From positions 1-31,034 of the forward strand of contig JBGSHY010000085.1 in the NCBI GenBank assembly GCA_041751995.1: a DNA stretch of 31,034 nt, read 5' to 3'. This document shows positions 8,945-16,500 of the stretch, piece after piece. Under the pieces are notes generated by a model that saw nothing but the letters and a program-made list of their open reading frames with translations, ran no database searches and was not told the origin of the DNA. The DNA is from JANMEX01 sp041751995 (GTDB taxonomy: Bacteria > Pseudomonadota > Alphaproteobacteria > Rhizobiales > Rhizobiaceae). The stretch's first letter is position 1. Every line of letters starts with the position of its first letter. The translations under genes and the position numbers were made by a program.

Positions 8945-11158
8945 TCAATTCTTGTTGGTCAGCGCAATACACGCTTCAATGATATCCTCACGGCTCGGCA
9001 GCGTCACGGTGGCGGCGCGTCCAAGCGGTATGAAACTGTCTTCGGCGGTGATGCGCACTGTCTCGCGTCCTGCCGGGCCTTGCTCTGCAAACAGGGCCAT
9101 CAGCGCTTCCGATTGAGATCCGGTATGGCGGCATTCATCGACGATCAGAACCTTAGCACAGTCTGCCGCCGCTTCGATGATGGCTTTTTCGTTGAGCGGG
9201 TTCAGCCAGCGCAGGTCGATGATCCGCACATTGATGCCATGCTTGTCCGCGAGCAGTTTAGCCGCCTGCCGCGACAGAAATGCGCCGTTGCCATAGGTGA
9301 CAATCGCCACATCGGTGCCCTTGCCTTCAATTCCGATATCGCCCAGCCGGATTTCGCCGCTGCCGGGCTGCGGATAGTGAAATGTCATCAGGCCATCCTT
9401 GGGCTCGTGCAGGTCGCGCGCTGAGTAAAGCGCAATCGGCTCGACAAACACCACCACGCGCTGTTCCTCGCGCGCCAGACGAATACATTCGCGCAGCATC
9501 AGCGCCGCATCTTGGCCGTTGGATGGAACCGCAAGGATAATGCCCGGAATGTCGCGCAGCACGGCCAGCGAATTGTCGTTGTGGAAATGCCCACCAAAGC
9601 CTTTCTGGTAACCCAGACCCGCAATGCGCAGCACCATCGGGTTGGTGTATTGGCCTTTGGAGAAGAATGACAGCGTCGCCGCTTCGCCGCGCAGCTGGTC
9701 TTCCGCATTGTGAAGATAGGCGAGAAACTGGATTTCCGGCACTGGAACAAATCCATTGTGCGCCATGCCGATGGCAAGGCCGAGAATGCTCTGCTCGTCC
9801 AGCAGCGTGTTCATCACCCGGCCCGGACCAAAGCGGTCATGCAGCTTCAAGGTCACGCCGTAAACGCCTCCTTTCGGTCCGATGTCTTCACCCATCAGCG
9901 CGATTTCGCGATGCTCCAGCATCAGGTCTGTCAGGGTCCAGTTGATCAGCCGTGACATCGGCTGCGGCTGCTCCATCAGGCGCATGTCGCTGTCAAACGT
10001 CTTTTCACGCACCTCTTTGGATGGACCGTTGGTCGGCGCGTTGGCCCTTTTCGGCGGCACAAGGCTTGCGATGACGTCGGCGGAAGTCTGCAGTTTCGGA
10101 CGGGTGATGACTTGTTCTGCGGTGCGTTGCACGTCCGCGTCGATGCTGTTGTAGACATCAAGAATGCCGTCCGCATCCATAACGCCTTCGCGCACCAGAT
10201 GCGCCGCTGTATGAAGCAGCGGGTCATTAGCCTCGTCCGCCTCAACCGCTTCGCGCGACATGTAGGCAGTTTGCACGTCCGCCCCGGCATGGCCGTATAG
10301 CCGAACGGTGCGCATGTGCAGGAACGCCGGCTTGCGCGTTGTCCGCACGAACTCAGCCACTTCCTGCGCCTTTTTGTAGGTGTCCAGAATGCACAATCCG
10401 TCGCAATGGAAATACTCAATGCCGGGCCGCGCCATGATGCTTTCGCGCACCCAGCCATCAGGTGTACGGGTCGAAATGCCGATGCCATTGTCTTCGCAGA
10501 TGAACACCATCGGCACCGGCAATCCGCGATAGGAAGTCCAGCTCGCTGTGTTGATCGCGCCTTGCGAGGTCGAGTGATTGAGCGATGCGTCACCGAACGA
10601 ACAGAGCATGATGGCATCGTCTGGCAACTGCTTGTGCTCGGGCTTGATGCGCTTGGCCAGACCCACCGAAACCGCCGCGCCGACAGCCTTCGGCAGATGC
10701 GATGCAATGGTCGATGTCTGCGGCGGAATGAACAGTTCCTTGGAACCCAGAACCTTGTGACGCCCACCGGAAATCGGATCATCGGACGATGCCGTGAAGG
10801 ACAAAAGCATGTCCTCCATCATGTTGCCATATCCTGCCTGACGCGCCCGTTCGATCTGGAACGCCGCGCCGCGATAATGCAGGAACGCCATGTCGGTCAC
10901 GCGGAACGCAGCGGCAATCGCCGCATTGCCTTCGTGGCCCGAAGAGCCGATTGTGTAGAAAGCCTCGCCCCGCGCCTGCAGTTTGCGGGCGATGCGGTCA
11001 AGCTGGCGGCTCAGGACCTGACTGCGGAAAATGCCGGCCAGCGCCTCTCCATCAAGCCCGCTCTCGGCAAGCGTGACACCGGTATGCCACAATGGAAAAT
11101 CCCCCGACGCAACGCGACGGAGGAAATTTTCATGAACGATTTCAGCACGATCAGACAT
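8945..11158 (-). CDS. Fused alpha/beta thiamine-diphosphate 2-oxoacid dehydrogenase E1 (candidate 2-oxoadipate dehydrogenase)
   Basis: A 737-residue protein joining the two chains of a branched-chain/pyruvate-type E1. Residues about 35-345 are the alpha part, with the thiamine-diphosphate motif GDASLN at 189-194 closing at EDN (Asn224) and a phosphorylation-loop-like RLYGHAGAD at 287-294. After a linker at about 345-395, residues about 400-737 are the beta part, with GEDIG (Glu424) and the transketolase pyrimidine and C-terminal domains. The E1 decarboxylates a 2-oxoacid and passes the acyl group to a lipoyl E2; no E2 or E3 is in the window. Sitting between gcdH and the aminoadipate-semialdehyde dehydrogenase, its likely substrate is 2-oxoadipate, giving glutaryl-CoA. 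The fusion and the motifs are seen; the substrate is inferred. A branched-chain oxoacid role remains possible. No strong ribosome site precedes the ATG. Confidence 0.85.
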   Translation of the reverse strand: MSDRAEIVHENFLRRVASGDFPLWHTGVTLAESGLDGEALAGIFRSQVLSRQLDRIARKLQARGEAFYTIGSSGHEGNAAIAAAFRVTDMAFLHYRGAAFQIERARQAGYGNMMEDMLLSFTASSDDPISGGRHKVLGSKELFIPPQTSTIASHLPKAVGAAVSVGLAKRIKPEHKQLPDDAIMLCSFGDASLNHSTSQGAINTASWTSYRGLPVPMVFICEDNGIGISTRTPDGWVRESIMARPGIEYFHCDGLCILDTYKKAQEVAEFVRTTRKPAFLHMRTVRLYGHAGADVQTAYMSREAVEADEANDPLLHTAAHLVREGVMDADGILDVYNSIDADVQRTAEQVITRPKLQTSADVIASLVPPKRANAPTNGPSKEVREKTFDSDMRLMEQPQPMSRLINWTLTDLMLEHREIALMGEDIGPKGGVYGVTLKLHDRFGPGRVMNTLLDEQSILGLAIGMAHNGFVPVPEIQFLAYLHNAEDQLRGEAATLSFFSKGQYTNPMVLRIAGLGYQKGFGGHFHNDNSLAVLRDIPGIILAVPSNGQDAALMLRECIRLAREEQRVVVFVEPIALYSARDLHEPKDGLMTFHYPQPGSGEIRLGDIGIEGKGTDVAIVTYGNGAFLSRQAAKLLADKHGINVRIIDLRWLNPLNEKAIIEAAADCAKVLIVDECRHTGSQSEALMALFAEQGPAGRETVRITAEDSFIPLGRAATVTLPSREDIIEACIALTNKN

Positions 11159-11211
11159 TTTGCGGAATCAGACTTTCAAGCGCTTGAATCAATCTCAGAA
11201 GAAGGTTTTGC

Positions 11212-12429
11212 TCAGAAGAAAGCCTGCAGCCCGGTCTGGGCGCGGCCGAGGATAAGCGCATGCACATCATGGGTGCCTTCATAGGTGTTGACCGTTTCAA
11301 GGTTCACCATGTGGCGCATGATCTGATAGTCTTCCTGAATGCCGTTGCCGCCATGCATGTCGCGCGACTGGCGGGCGATATCGAGCGCCTTGCCGCAATT
11401 GTTGCGCTTCATCATCGAGATCATTTCCGGCGCCGCCTTGGCTTCATCCATCAAGCGGCCAAGCTGCAGGGAGCCTTGAAGGCCAAGCGTGATTTCCGTC
11501 TGCATGTCCGCGAGCTTCTTCTGGAAAAGCTGCGTCTGCGCCAGCGGCCGGTTGAACTGCTTGCGGTCAAGGCCGTACTGGCGCGCCGCATGCCAGCAGA
11601 ATTCCGCCGCGCCTATGACGCCCCACGAGATGCCGTAGCGCGCGCGGTTGAGGCAGCCGAACGGACCCTTCAGCCCCTCGACATGCGGCAGCAATGCGTC
11701 CTCGCCGACCTCGACGTTGTCCATCACGATTTCGCCGGTAATTGATGAGCGCAGCGACAGCTTGCCGCCGATCTTTGGTGCGGAAAGGCCTTTGGTTCCC
11801 TTGTCGAGAACAAACCCCTTGATCTTGCCGCCATGTGCTTCGGACTTTGCCCAGACCACAAACACGTCGGCGATCGGCGCGTTGGAAATCCACATTTTCG
11901 AGCCGTTCAGCACATAGCCGTTGGCCGTCTTTTTCGCCGTGGTCTTCATGGAGCCGGGGTCGGAACCTGCATCTGGTTCGGTCAGGCCAAAACAGCCGAT
12001 GAATTCGCCCGACGAAAGCTTCGGCAGATATTTCAGCCGCTGCTCTTCCGTGCCGTAGGCGTAGATAGGATACATGACGAGCGACGACTGCACCGACATC
12101 ATCGAGCGGTAGCCCGAATCCACGCGCTCGACTTCGCGGGCGATCAGCCCATAGGAAACGTAAGATGCCCCGAGCCCGCCGTAAGCTTCCGGGATCGTGA
12201 CGCCGAGAAGGCCAAGTTCGCCCATCTCGCGGAACACTGCCGGATCGGTCTTCTCGTCACGCCAGGCTTCGATGACGCGTGGCTGCAGTTTTTCCTGCGC
12301 ATAGGCTCGCGCCGAATCGCGGATCATCCGCTCTTCGTCCGAAAGCTGCCCGTCTATGAGAAGTGCATCTTCCCAGTTGAAACGGGAAAGGTCAGGCGCG
12401 TCTTTGGCTTTCAGGGCAGGGCGTTCCAT
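11212..12429 (-). CDS. gcdH: Glutaryl-CoA dehydrogenase
   Basis: A 405-residue acyl-CoA dehydrogenase of the usual length. It has the FAD-binding segments GCFGLTEPDAGSDPGS and KMWISNAPIADVFVVWAK, the NRARYGISWGVIGAAEF segment, and the NTYEGTHDVHALILGR C-terminus with catalytic base Glu384. These are characteristic of GcdH rather than short-chain acyl-CoA dehydrogenases. The enzyme oxidatively decarboxylates glutaryl-CoA to crotonyl-CoA and passes electrons to electron-transfer flavoprotein. It is the first gene of the minus-strand lysine cluster and is divergent from a LysR regulator across 171 bases. The start ATG at 12429 has GGAAG about 7 bases upstream. Confidence 0.96.
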   Translation of the reverse strand: MERPALKAKDAPDLSRFNWEDALLIDGQLSDEERMIRDSARAYAQEKLQPRVIEAWRDEKTDPAVFREMGELGLLGVTIPEAYGGLGASYVSYGLIAREVERVDSGYRSMMSVQSSLVMYPIYAYGTEEQRLKYLPKLSSGEFIGCFGLTEPDAGSDPGSMKTTAKKTANGYVLNGSKMWISNAPIADVFVVWAKSEAHGGKIKGFVLDKGTKGLSAPKIGGKLSLRSSITGEIVMDNVEVGEDALLPHVEGLKGPFGCLNRARYGISWGVIGAAEFCWHAARQYGLDRKQFNRPLAQTQLFQKKLADMQTEITLGLQGSLQLGRLMDEAKAAPEMISMMKRNNCGKALDIARQSRDMHGGNGIQEDYQIMRHMVNLETVNTYEGTHDVHALILGRAQTGLQAFF

Positions 12430-12473
12430 TATAGTCTTCCAGCGGTTTGCATTCGAACGATCGATGTTTGCAC

Positions 12474-12598
12474 ATTTCGGCGCTCACTTGCCACTGCGGC
12501 ATGAAGACATTCCGAAATATCATTGGAAAGAGCCTATGCACGGCATTTTTGATGCGGTAAATCACTATTCCTTCATCACTTCATTCTGAAATGGAATG
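12474..12598. promoter_or_regulatory. Candidate LysR operator array between gcdH and its divergent regulator
   Basis: CATTCCGAAAT (12508-12518) recurs as CATTCTGAAAT (12582-12592) in the same orientation, 74 bases apart, close to seven helical turns. The second copy lies in an inverted repeat, TCATTC (12581-12586) with GAATGA (12594-12599), whose core ATTC-N7-GAAT has the LysR-type T-N11-A form. The core of the first copy, CCGAAAT, also has an inverted partner ATTTCGG at 12474-12480. The downstream site abuts the regulator's ATG at 12601, which would suit autorepression, and the others are placed to control gcdH. The repeats are seen; the binding is inferred. Confidence 0.5.
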
Positions 12599-12600
12599 AC

Positions 12601-13494
12601 ATGCTCGCGCCTCGCCGCTTTTTGCCATCCATCAGCCTGTTGTCGGCCTTCGAAGCCGCCGCGCGCACCCAAAGCTTCACCGAGGCTGCAGGCGAACTGG
12701 ACCTGACCCAGAGCGCCGTTTCCCGCCAGATCATGGCTTTGGAGGGCCAGCTTGGCGTTGAACTCTTCGTCCGTAACCGCAAGCGTGTCCGGCTAACACT
12801 TGCCGGCGAGCGCTACGCCAACGAAATCCGCGCCGCCTTGAAATCGATTGCCTCCGCCTCGCTGGCGCTGAAGGCCAACCCGGAGGGCGGCACGCTCAAT
12901 CTCGCCATCCTGCCAACCTTCGGCACGCGTTGGCTCGCCCCGCGCTTGCCGGATTTTCTGGCAAAGCATCCCGGCGTCACCGTCAACCTGACCACGCGCC
13001 TCCAGCCCTTCCAGTTTGACAATGACCGTCAGGACGCAGCCATCCATTTTGGCCGCAATGATTGGCAGGGCACTGACAGTGACTACATGTTCGACGAAAC
13101 CGTCATTCCCGTCTGCGCACCGGAAGTGCTGGCCGCGCAGAAAATCGCAAAACCGGATGATCTGCTCAAGGCGCCGCTGCTTCATCTGGCCACCCGCCCC
13201 GATGCCTGGCCTGTCTGGCTGTCCCAGCAGGGCGTGACTGGGACCGGCACCGGCGGCATGGTGTTCGACCAGATCGCGACAATGGCGCAGGCGACGGTCC
13301 ACGGCATCGGCTTTGCGCTGCTGCCGGAATTCCTCATCGAAAACGAACTCGCCACCGGCAAGCTGGTCCCGGCGCTGTCTTTGCCGATGAAATCCGTCGG
13401 TTCCTATTGGCTCGTCTGGCCCTCAACCCGCGAAGGCTACCCGCCGCTGGAGCGGTTCCGGCTGTGGCTCAAGGGCGAAGTGCAGCGAAGATGA
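12601..13494 (+). CDS. LysR-family transcriptional regulator (GcvA-like), probable regulator of gcdH
   Basis: A 297-residue protein of typical LysR length. An N-terminal winged helix-turn-helix (residues about 6-65) contains FTEAAGELDLTQSAVSRQI. A substrate-binding, periplasmic-protein-like effector domain occupies about 90-297, with LAILPTFGTRWLAPRLPDF, the GcvA/AmpR-like opening of that domain. It is divergent from gcdH with candidate operators between them, so it most likely controls the lysine/glutaryl-CoA genes and itself. The effector (glutarate, glutaryl-CoA or a lysine intermediate) cannot be read from the sequence. The start ATG follows a weak GGAA ribosome site 5 bases away. Confidence 0.9.
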   Translation: MLAPRRFLPSISLLSAFEAAARTQSFTEAAGELDLTQSAVSRQIMALEGQLGVELFVRNRKRVRLTLAGERYANEIRAALKSIASASLALKANPEGGTLNLAILPTFGTRWLAPRLPDFLAKHPGVTVNLTTRLQPFQFDNDRQDAAIHFGRNDWQGTDSDYMFDETVIPVCAPEVLAAQKIAKPDDLLKAPLLHLATRPDAWPVWLSQQGVTGTGTGGMVFDQIATMAQATVHGIGFALLPEFLIENELATGKLVPALSLPMKSVGSYWLVWPSTREGYPPLERFRLWLKGEVQRR

Positions 13495-13517
13495 GAATGC
13501 CGATGAGGTCATCTTCG
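13486..13517 (+). terminator. 9-bp inverted repeat at the end of the LysR gene
   Basis: CGAAGATGA (13486-13494, including the LysR stop codon) pairs perfectly with TCATCTTCG (13509-13517) around a 14-base loop. Its position suits transcription termination between the regulator and the PqqD-like operon. No T-tract follows, so an intrinsic terminator is uncertain. Confidence 0.4.
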
Positions 13518-13586
13518 ACACCGGTTCAGCTTGTATCGAATCTTTGAGGCTGGTAATCGGAACTGGTTTGGCAGGGGTGCTTTAAA

Positions 13587-14003
13587 ATGACATATTACAG
13601 GCTCTCCGAGCCTAACGCAGCGCATGAGGATTTTGACGGCGAATCCGTCATGCTGGACTTTGAAACAGGAAAGTATTTTTCCCTGTCGAAGTCGGCATCT
13701 TTCATTGTCGAGTCCATTCTGAGTGGTGCAAGCGTCGACGAAACCGTTGCACAGTGCGCGGGTGCCAACCATCTTGGCCGCGCCTCTGTCAACGGGCTGT
13801 TGCAGCGACTTGTCGCTTACGGGCTGATTGAACAGACGCCCGCACCGTCAACCGGATACCGAGCCGATAAGGCGGTGTCTTCTCCCGTCGATGAGCCGCC
13901 GGTTGTTGAAGTCTTTGACGATCTTGCCGATCTCATCATGGCCGACCCGATCCACGAGGTTGACGAGGAACGCGGCTGGCCAATCCGCAAGGCAGATGCC
14001 TGA
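13587..14003 (+). CDS. PqqD-like (RiPP recognition element fold) protein with an extended acidic C-terminal tail
   Basis: A 138-residue protein. Residues about 3-85 fit the PqqD family: a beta-rich start with MLDFETGKYFSLSKSASFI, then a helical part ending in LLQRLVAYGLIE. PqqD-like domains bind leader peptides for modifying enzymes in RiPP pathways; many stand-alone copies sit beside HprK-like kinases without known roles. Residues 86-138 go beyond the usual domain and form a proline-rich linker followed by FDDLADLIMADPIHEVDEERGWP, given here only in part: FDDLADLIMADP (110-121) and IHEVDEERGWP (122-132). This tail looks more like a short conserved peptide than a folded domain. It is the first gene of a five-gene operon and overlaps the next gene by 8 bases. 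A GGGG ribosome site lies about 9 bases before the ATG. Confidence 0.8.
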   Translation: MTYYRLSEPNAAHEDFDGESVMLDFETGKYFSLSKSASFIVESILSGASVDETVAQCAGANHLGRASVNGLLQRLVAYGLIEQTPAPSTGYRADKAVSSPVDEPPVVEVFDDLADLIMADPIHEVDEERGWPIRKADA

Positions 14004-15069
14004 GACGAAATCGTTTGCCGCCGGCGGCGCTTCGGTGACCGGCGCTGATCTCGTTGCGACCATGCGGCGGGCAATTGAAACCTGCCGCGTGAAAAGCGCT
14101 GTCCCGGACGCGATAATGACGCTTCACGGACTGACAATAAGGCTGCACTGCAAAAGCCCGGCATTCCTCGGTCATTGCCTGAGCAACATCGTCAATGACC
14201 CGGCGTTTGCGATGAAATCGCAAAAAATCATCGACATCCACGTGACATCGCCAGAAGACGGACTGCTTGGCTCGCCGCCGCTTTGGAACGAGGAAACCTT
14301 TCAGACTGCGAAGATTGAGGCGATGCTGGAGAAGACGCCTCTCCGCGCCAGCTACAATGACGCATATGGCATTTGGCACATCTATGACCACGAAAGCGCA
14401 ACAGGCCTTCAGTGGATGCAAAGCCCGGTCGCCTTTCCGCCGTGGGAACCGGCCGGACCGCTGCGCAATTTCATACACTGGGCGCTGTCCACGCCGGAAA
14501 GCCGCCTTATTCATGCCGGCACGCTCGGACAGAACGGCAAGGCCGTGCTGATGGTCGGGCGCGGCGGGTCCGGAAAATCCTCGACGGTTGTTGCCGGCAT
14601 CGCCCAGCGCATGCAGTCAGCCGGTGATGACTATGTTCATGTCCGGCACGACGGCCTTGGCACAAATGTCTATCCGGTCTTTTCGGTCATGAAGCAGGAT
14701 GCCGCCGGTCTCGACCGCCTGGGTCTCTACGACATATCCGCCAAAAGCACCGCGAATTGGCAGGCCAAATATGAGTTTGGCGCACAGGATGTCGGAGGCC
14801 TGCCGATGACCGGGCCGCTTGCAGTGATGGCGATCTTGATACCCGTGATCGGAAACCGTGATGACACGACGATCACACCGGCTTCGAAAAAGGAGGCCAT
14901 GTTGGCACTGGCGCCAAGTACGGTGCTGCAAATGCCCGGCGAGCGGATCAGCGGCATGGCGTTTTTTGCGGATCTTGTCAGAAGGCTTCCCTGCCATCGC
15001 CTGACTCTCGGCCGCGATCCTGCCGGTATCGTCGCTGCAATCCGCAACTTTCTGGAAGCAAAAGAATGA
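13996..15069 (+). CDS. HprK-like P-loop kinase family protein
   Basis: I chose the ATG at 13996, giving 357 residues, because it overlaps the previous stop by 8 bases like other junctions in this operon. A start at 13828 would extend through the upstream gene in a composition that looks like a shadow frame. The P-loop GRGGSGKS is at residues 188-195, preceded by FIHWALSTPESRLIHAGTL, as in HPr serine kinase C-terminal-domain homologues found beside PqqD-like genes. Classical HprK phosphorylates HPr on serine; these diverged homologues have no established substrate. It may phosphorylate a peptide or sugar made by its neighbours. The N-terminal 180 residues are not recognised beyond the family pattern. 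It has no signal peptide or membrane segment and is probably cytoplasmic. Confidence 0.8.
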   Translation: MPETKSFAAGGASVTGADLVATMRRAIETCRVKSAVPDAIMTLHGLTIRLHCKSPAFLGHCLSNIVNDPAFAMKSQKIIDIHVTSPEDGLLGSPPLWNEETFQTAKIEAMLEKTPLRASYNDAYGIWHIYDHESATGLQWMQSPVAFPPWEPAGPLRNFIHWALSTPESRLIHAGTLGQNGKAVLMVGRGGSGKSSTVVAGIAQRMQSAGDDYVHVRHDGLGTNVYPVFSVMKQDAAGLDRLGLYDISAKSTANWQAKYEFGAQDVGGLPMTGPLAVMAILIPVIGNRDDTTITPASKKEAMLALAPSTVLQMPGERISGMAFFADLVRRLPCHRLTLGRDPAGIVAAIRNFLEAKE

Positions 15070-15818
15070 AACGGTTATCGGTTATCATCCCGCTCTACAA
15101 CAGGGCAGCATTCATCGGGCAGGCGTTGAAATCCTTGCTGGACCAGCGGGATGCGTGTGACCTTTCAATCATCGTCGTCAATGACGGTTCGACAGATGGC
15201 GGACCTGAAATCGTCGAAAAGCTGATGGTCACCCATCCTTCCATCAGCATGATTTCAACCGCGAACCAGGGTGTCTCCAAAGCCCGAAACGTCGGATTGG
15301 CTGCGGTGCCGGCAGAAGCTGAGTTTTTCACCTTCCTCGATTCGGATGACATTTCTCCACCGGGCCGCTTTGCCGCGGACCTTCCGGAGTTTGACAAGGA
15401 TCCGTCAATTCAATTTGCCTATGGAAAAATGACATGGACCGATCAACTGGATAATGAAGGTGAACCAACGCCTTCGGCCCAAAAAGCCACGTTTCGCGGC
15501 ATACAATTGAGTGCCGGCATATACCGTAAAGGCTTGATCGACAGTATCGGCTGCTTTGATGAAACCTTGGAGCAGTCCGAAGATACCGACTACCTGCTGC
15601 GTCTGTTCGAGTCCGGTGCGCATCACGTTCTGACCGAAACCGTTTGCGTCTATTACCGGCGGCATGAAGACAACATGACGGCCAACATGAAGGGCGTAAA
15701 GCGCAACTTCATACTGGCAATCAAGAAGTCTGTTGCCCGTCGAAAAGCAAATCCGGCAGCAATCATTCCGGAGAATATTTTCGATTTCAAATCATTGACG
15801 GAGATGCGCAATGGCTGA
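15066..15818 (+). CDS. Family 2 (GT-A fold) glycosyltransferase
   Basis: A 250-residue protein. It opens with LSVIIPLYNRAAFIGQALKSLL, shown in part as SVIIPLYNR, followed by NDGSTD (39-44) for nucleotide binding, the metal-binding LDSDD (91-95), and a later EQSEDTDYLLRLFESG that holds the usual GT2 ED motif and likely catalytic aspartate. It should transfer a sugar from a nucleotide donor; donor and acceptor cannot be told. No membrane helices are visible, so it is probably cytosolic. Its ATG overlaps the kinase stop by 4 bases (ATGA) and its end overlaps the next gene by 8. Coupling to a PqqD-like protein and a kinase is unusual for a plain polysaccharide enzyme and raises peptide glycosylation as a possibility. 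Confidence 0.88.
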   Translation: MKRLSVIIPLYNRAAFIGQALKSLLDQRDACDLSIIVVNDGSTDGGPEIVEKLMVTHPSISMISTANQGVSKARNVGLAAVPAEAEFFTFLDSDDISPPGRFAADLPEFDKDPSIQFAYGKMTWTDQLDNEGEPTPSAQKATFRGIQLSAGIYRKGLIDSIGCFDETLEQSEDTDYLLRLFESGAHHVLTETVCVYYRRHEDNMTANMKGVKRNFILAIKKSVARRKANPAAIIPENIFDFKSLTEMRNG

Positions 15819-16500
15819 TTTTCCGGCCTATGATGTTGTTGTCCCCGCCTATAACGCACAGGGCACCATTGCCGAATGCCTTCGGTCAATCCTTGGCCAA
15901 ACGGTAAAGCCAGCCCGTGTCATTGTCGTTGATGATGGATCAACGGATCAAACGGCGGAAATCGTTGGCGCCTTTGCTCCCGAAGTCTGTCTTCTGAAAC
16001 AGGCAAACCTGGGCCCCGGAGCGGCGACCACTGCCGGATTGTTGGTCTGTACCAGTCCGGTGATTGCGACGCTCGACTCCGATGACATTTGGCTCGAAGA
16101 CAAGATGGCGTTCCAACTGGCGCATTTTGCAGCACACCCGGATTGCGCCGGCGTTTTCGGGAAAGTCCGCCATTTTCGCGACGGCAAGCTCCTTGACGCA
16201 GTTGAAGATGGCTGGACCCGGACGACCATGGCCGTACAAAGACGTGTGTTCGAAACGCTTGGTGCAATCGTTGACCCCCCCGGCCGCCGTGGTGAATTGA
16301 TAGACTGGATGGCCCGTGCCCGCGAGGCGGACTTTCGCCTTGATATGGCCAACCGGATTGTGGCCCACCGGCGCATACATCCGGGGAGTCTGACATTCAC
16401 CCGCGCGCCCGGAAATGATGTCGGCTATCTCCACGTCGCGCGCCAGGCGATTTTGCGCCGCCGTGCCGCTGAGCAAGCCAAATTGGACGAAAAATCATGA
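15811..16500 (+). CDS. Second family 2 glycosyltransferase-like protein
   Basis: A 229-residue protein beginning YDVVVPAYNAQGTIAECL, with VVDDGSTDQT (39-48) and TLDSDDIW (88-94), so the nucleotide- and metal-binding half of a GT-A fold is complete. The second half is short. Where the ED motif is expected I see RRGELIDWMARARE, so the catalytic-base region has diverged. It may use another acidic residue (Glu or Asp in GELID) or have lost activity and act as a partner of the first transferase. It overlaps the previous gene by 8 bases and the next by 4 (ATGA). No membrane segment is seen. Confidence 0.85.
   Translation: MADFPAYDVVVPAYNAQGTIAECLRSILGQTVKPARVIVVDDGSTDQTAEIVGAFAPEVCLLKQANLGPGAATTAGLLVCTSPVIATLDSDDIWLEDKMAFQLAHFAAHPDCAGVFGKVRHFRDGKLLDAVEDGWTRTTMAVQRRVFETLGAIVDPPGRRGELIDWMARAREADFRLDMANRIVAHRRIHPGSLTFTRAPGNDVGYLHVARQAILRRRAAEQAKLDEKS

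Noticed and set aside
13828..13995. Upstream extension of the HprK-like kinase gene
   Set aside because: The added residues overlap the PqqD-like coding region and look like a shadow frame. The ATG at 13996 gives the 8-base overlap typical of this operon.
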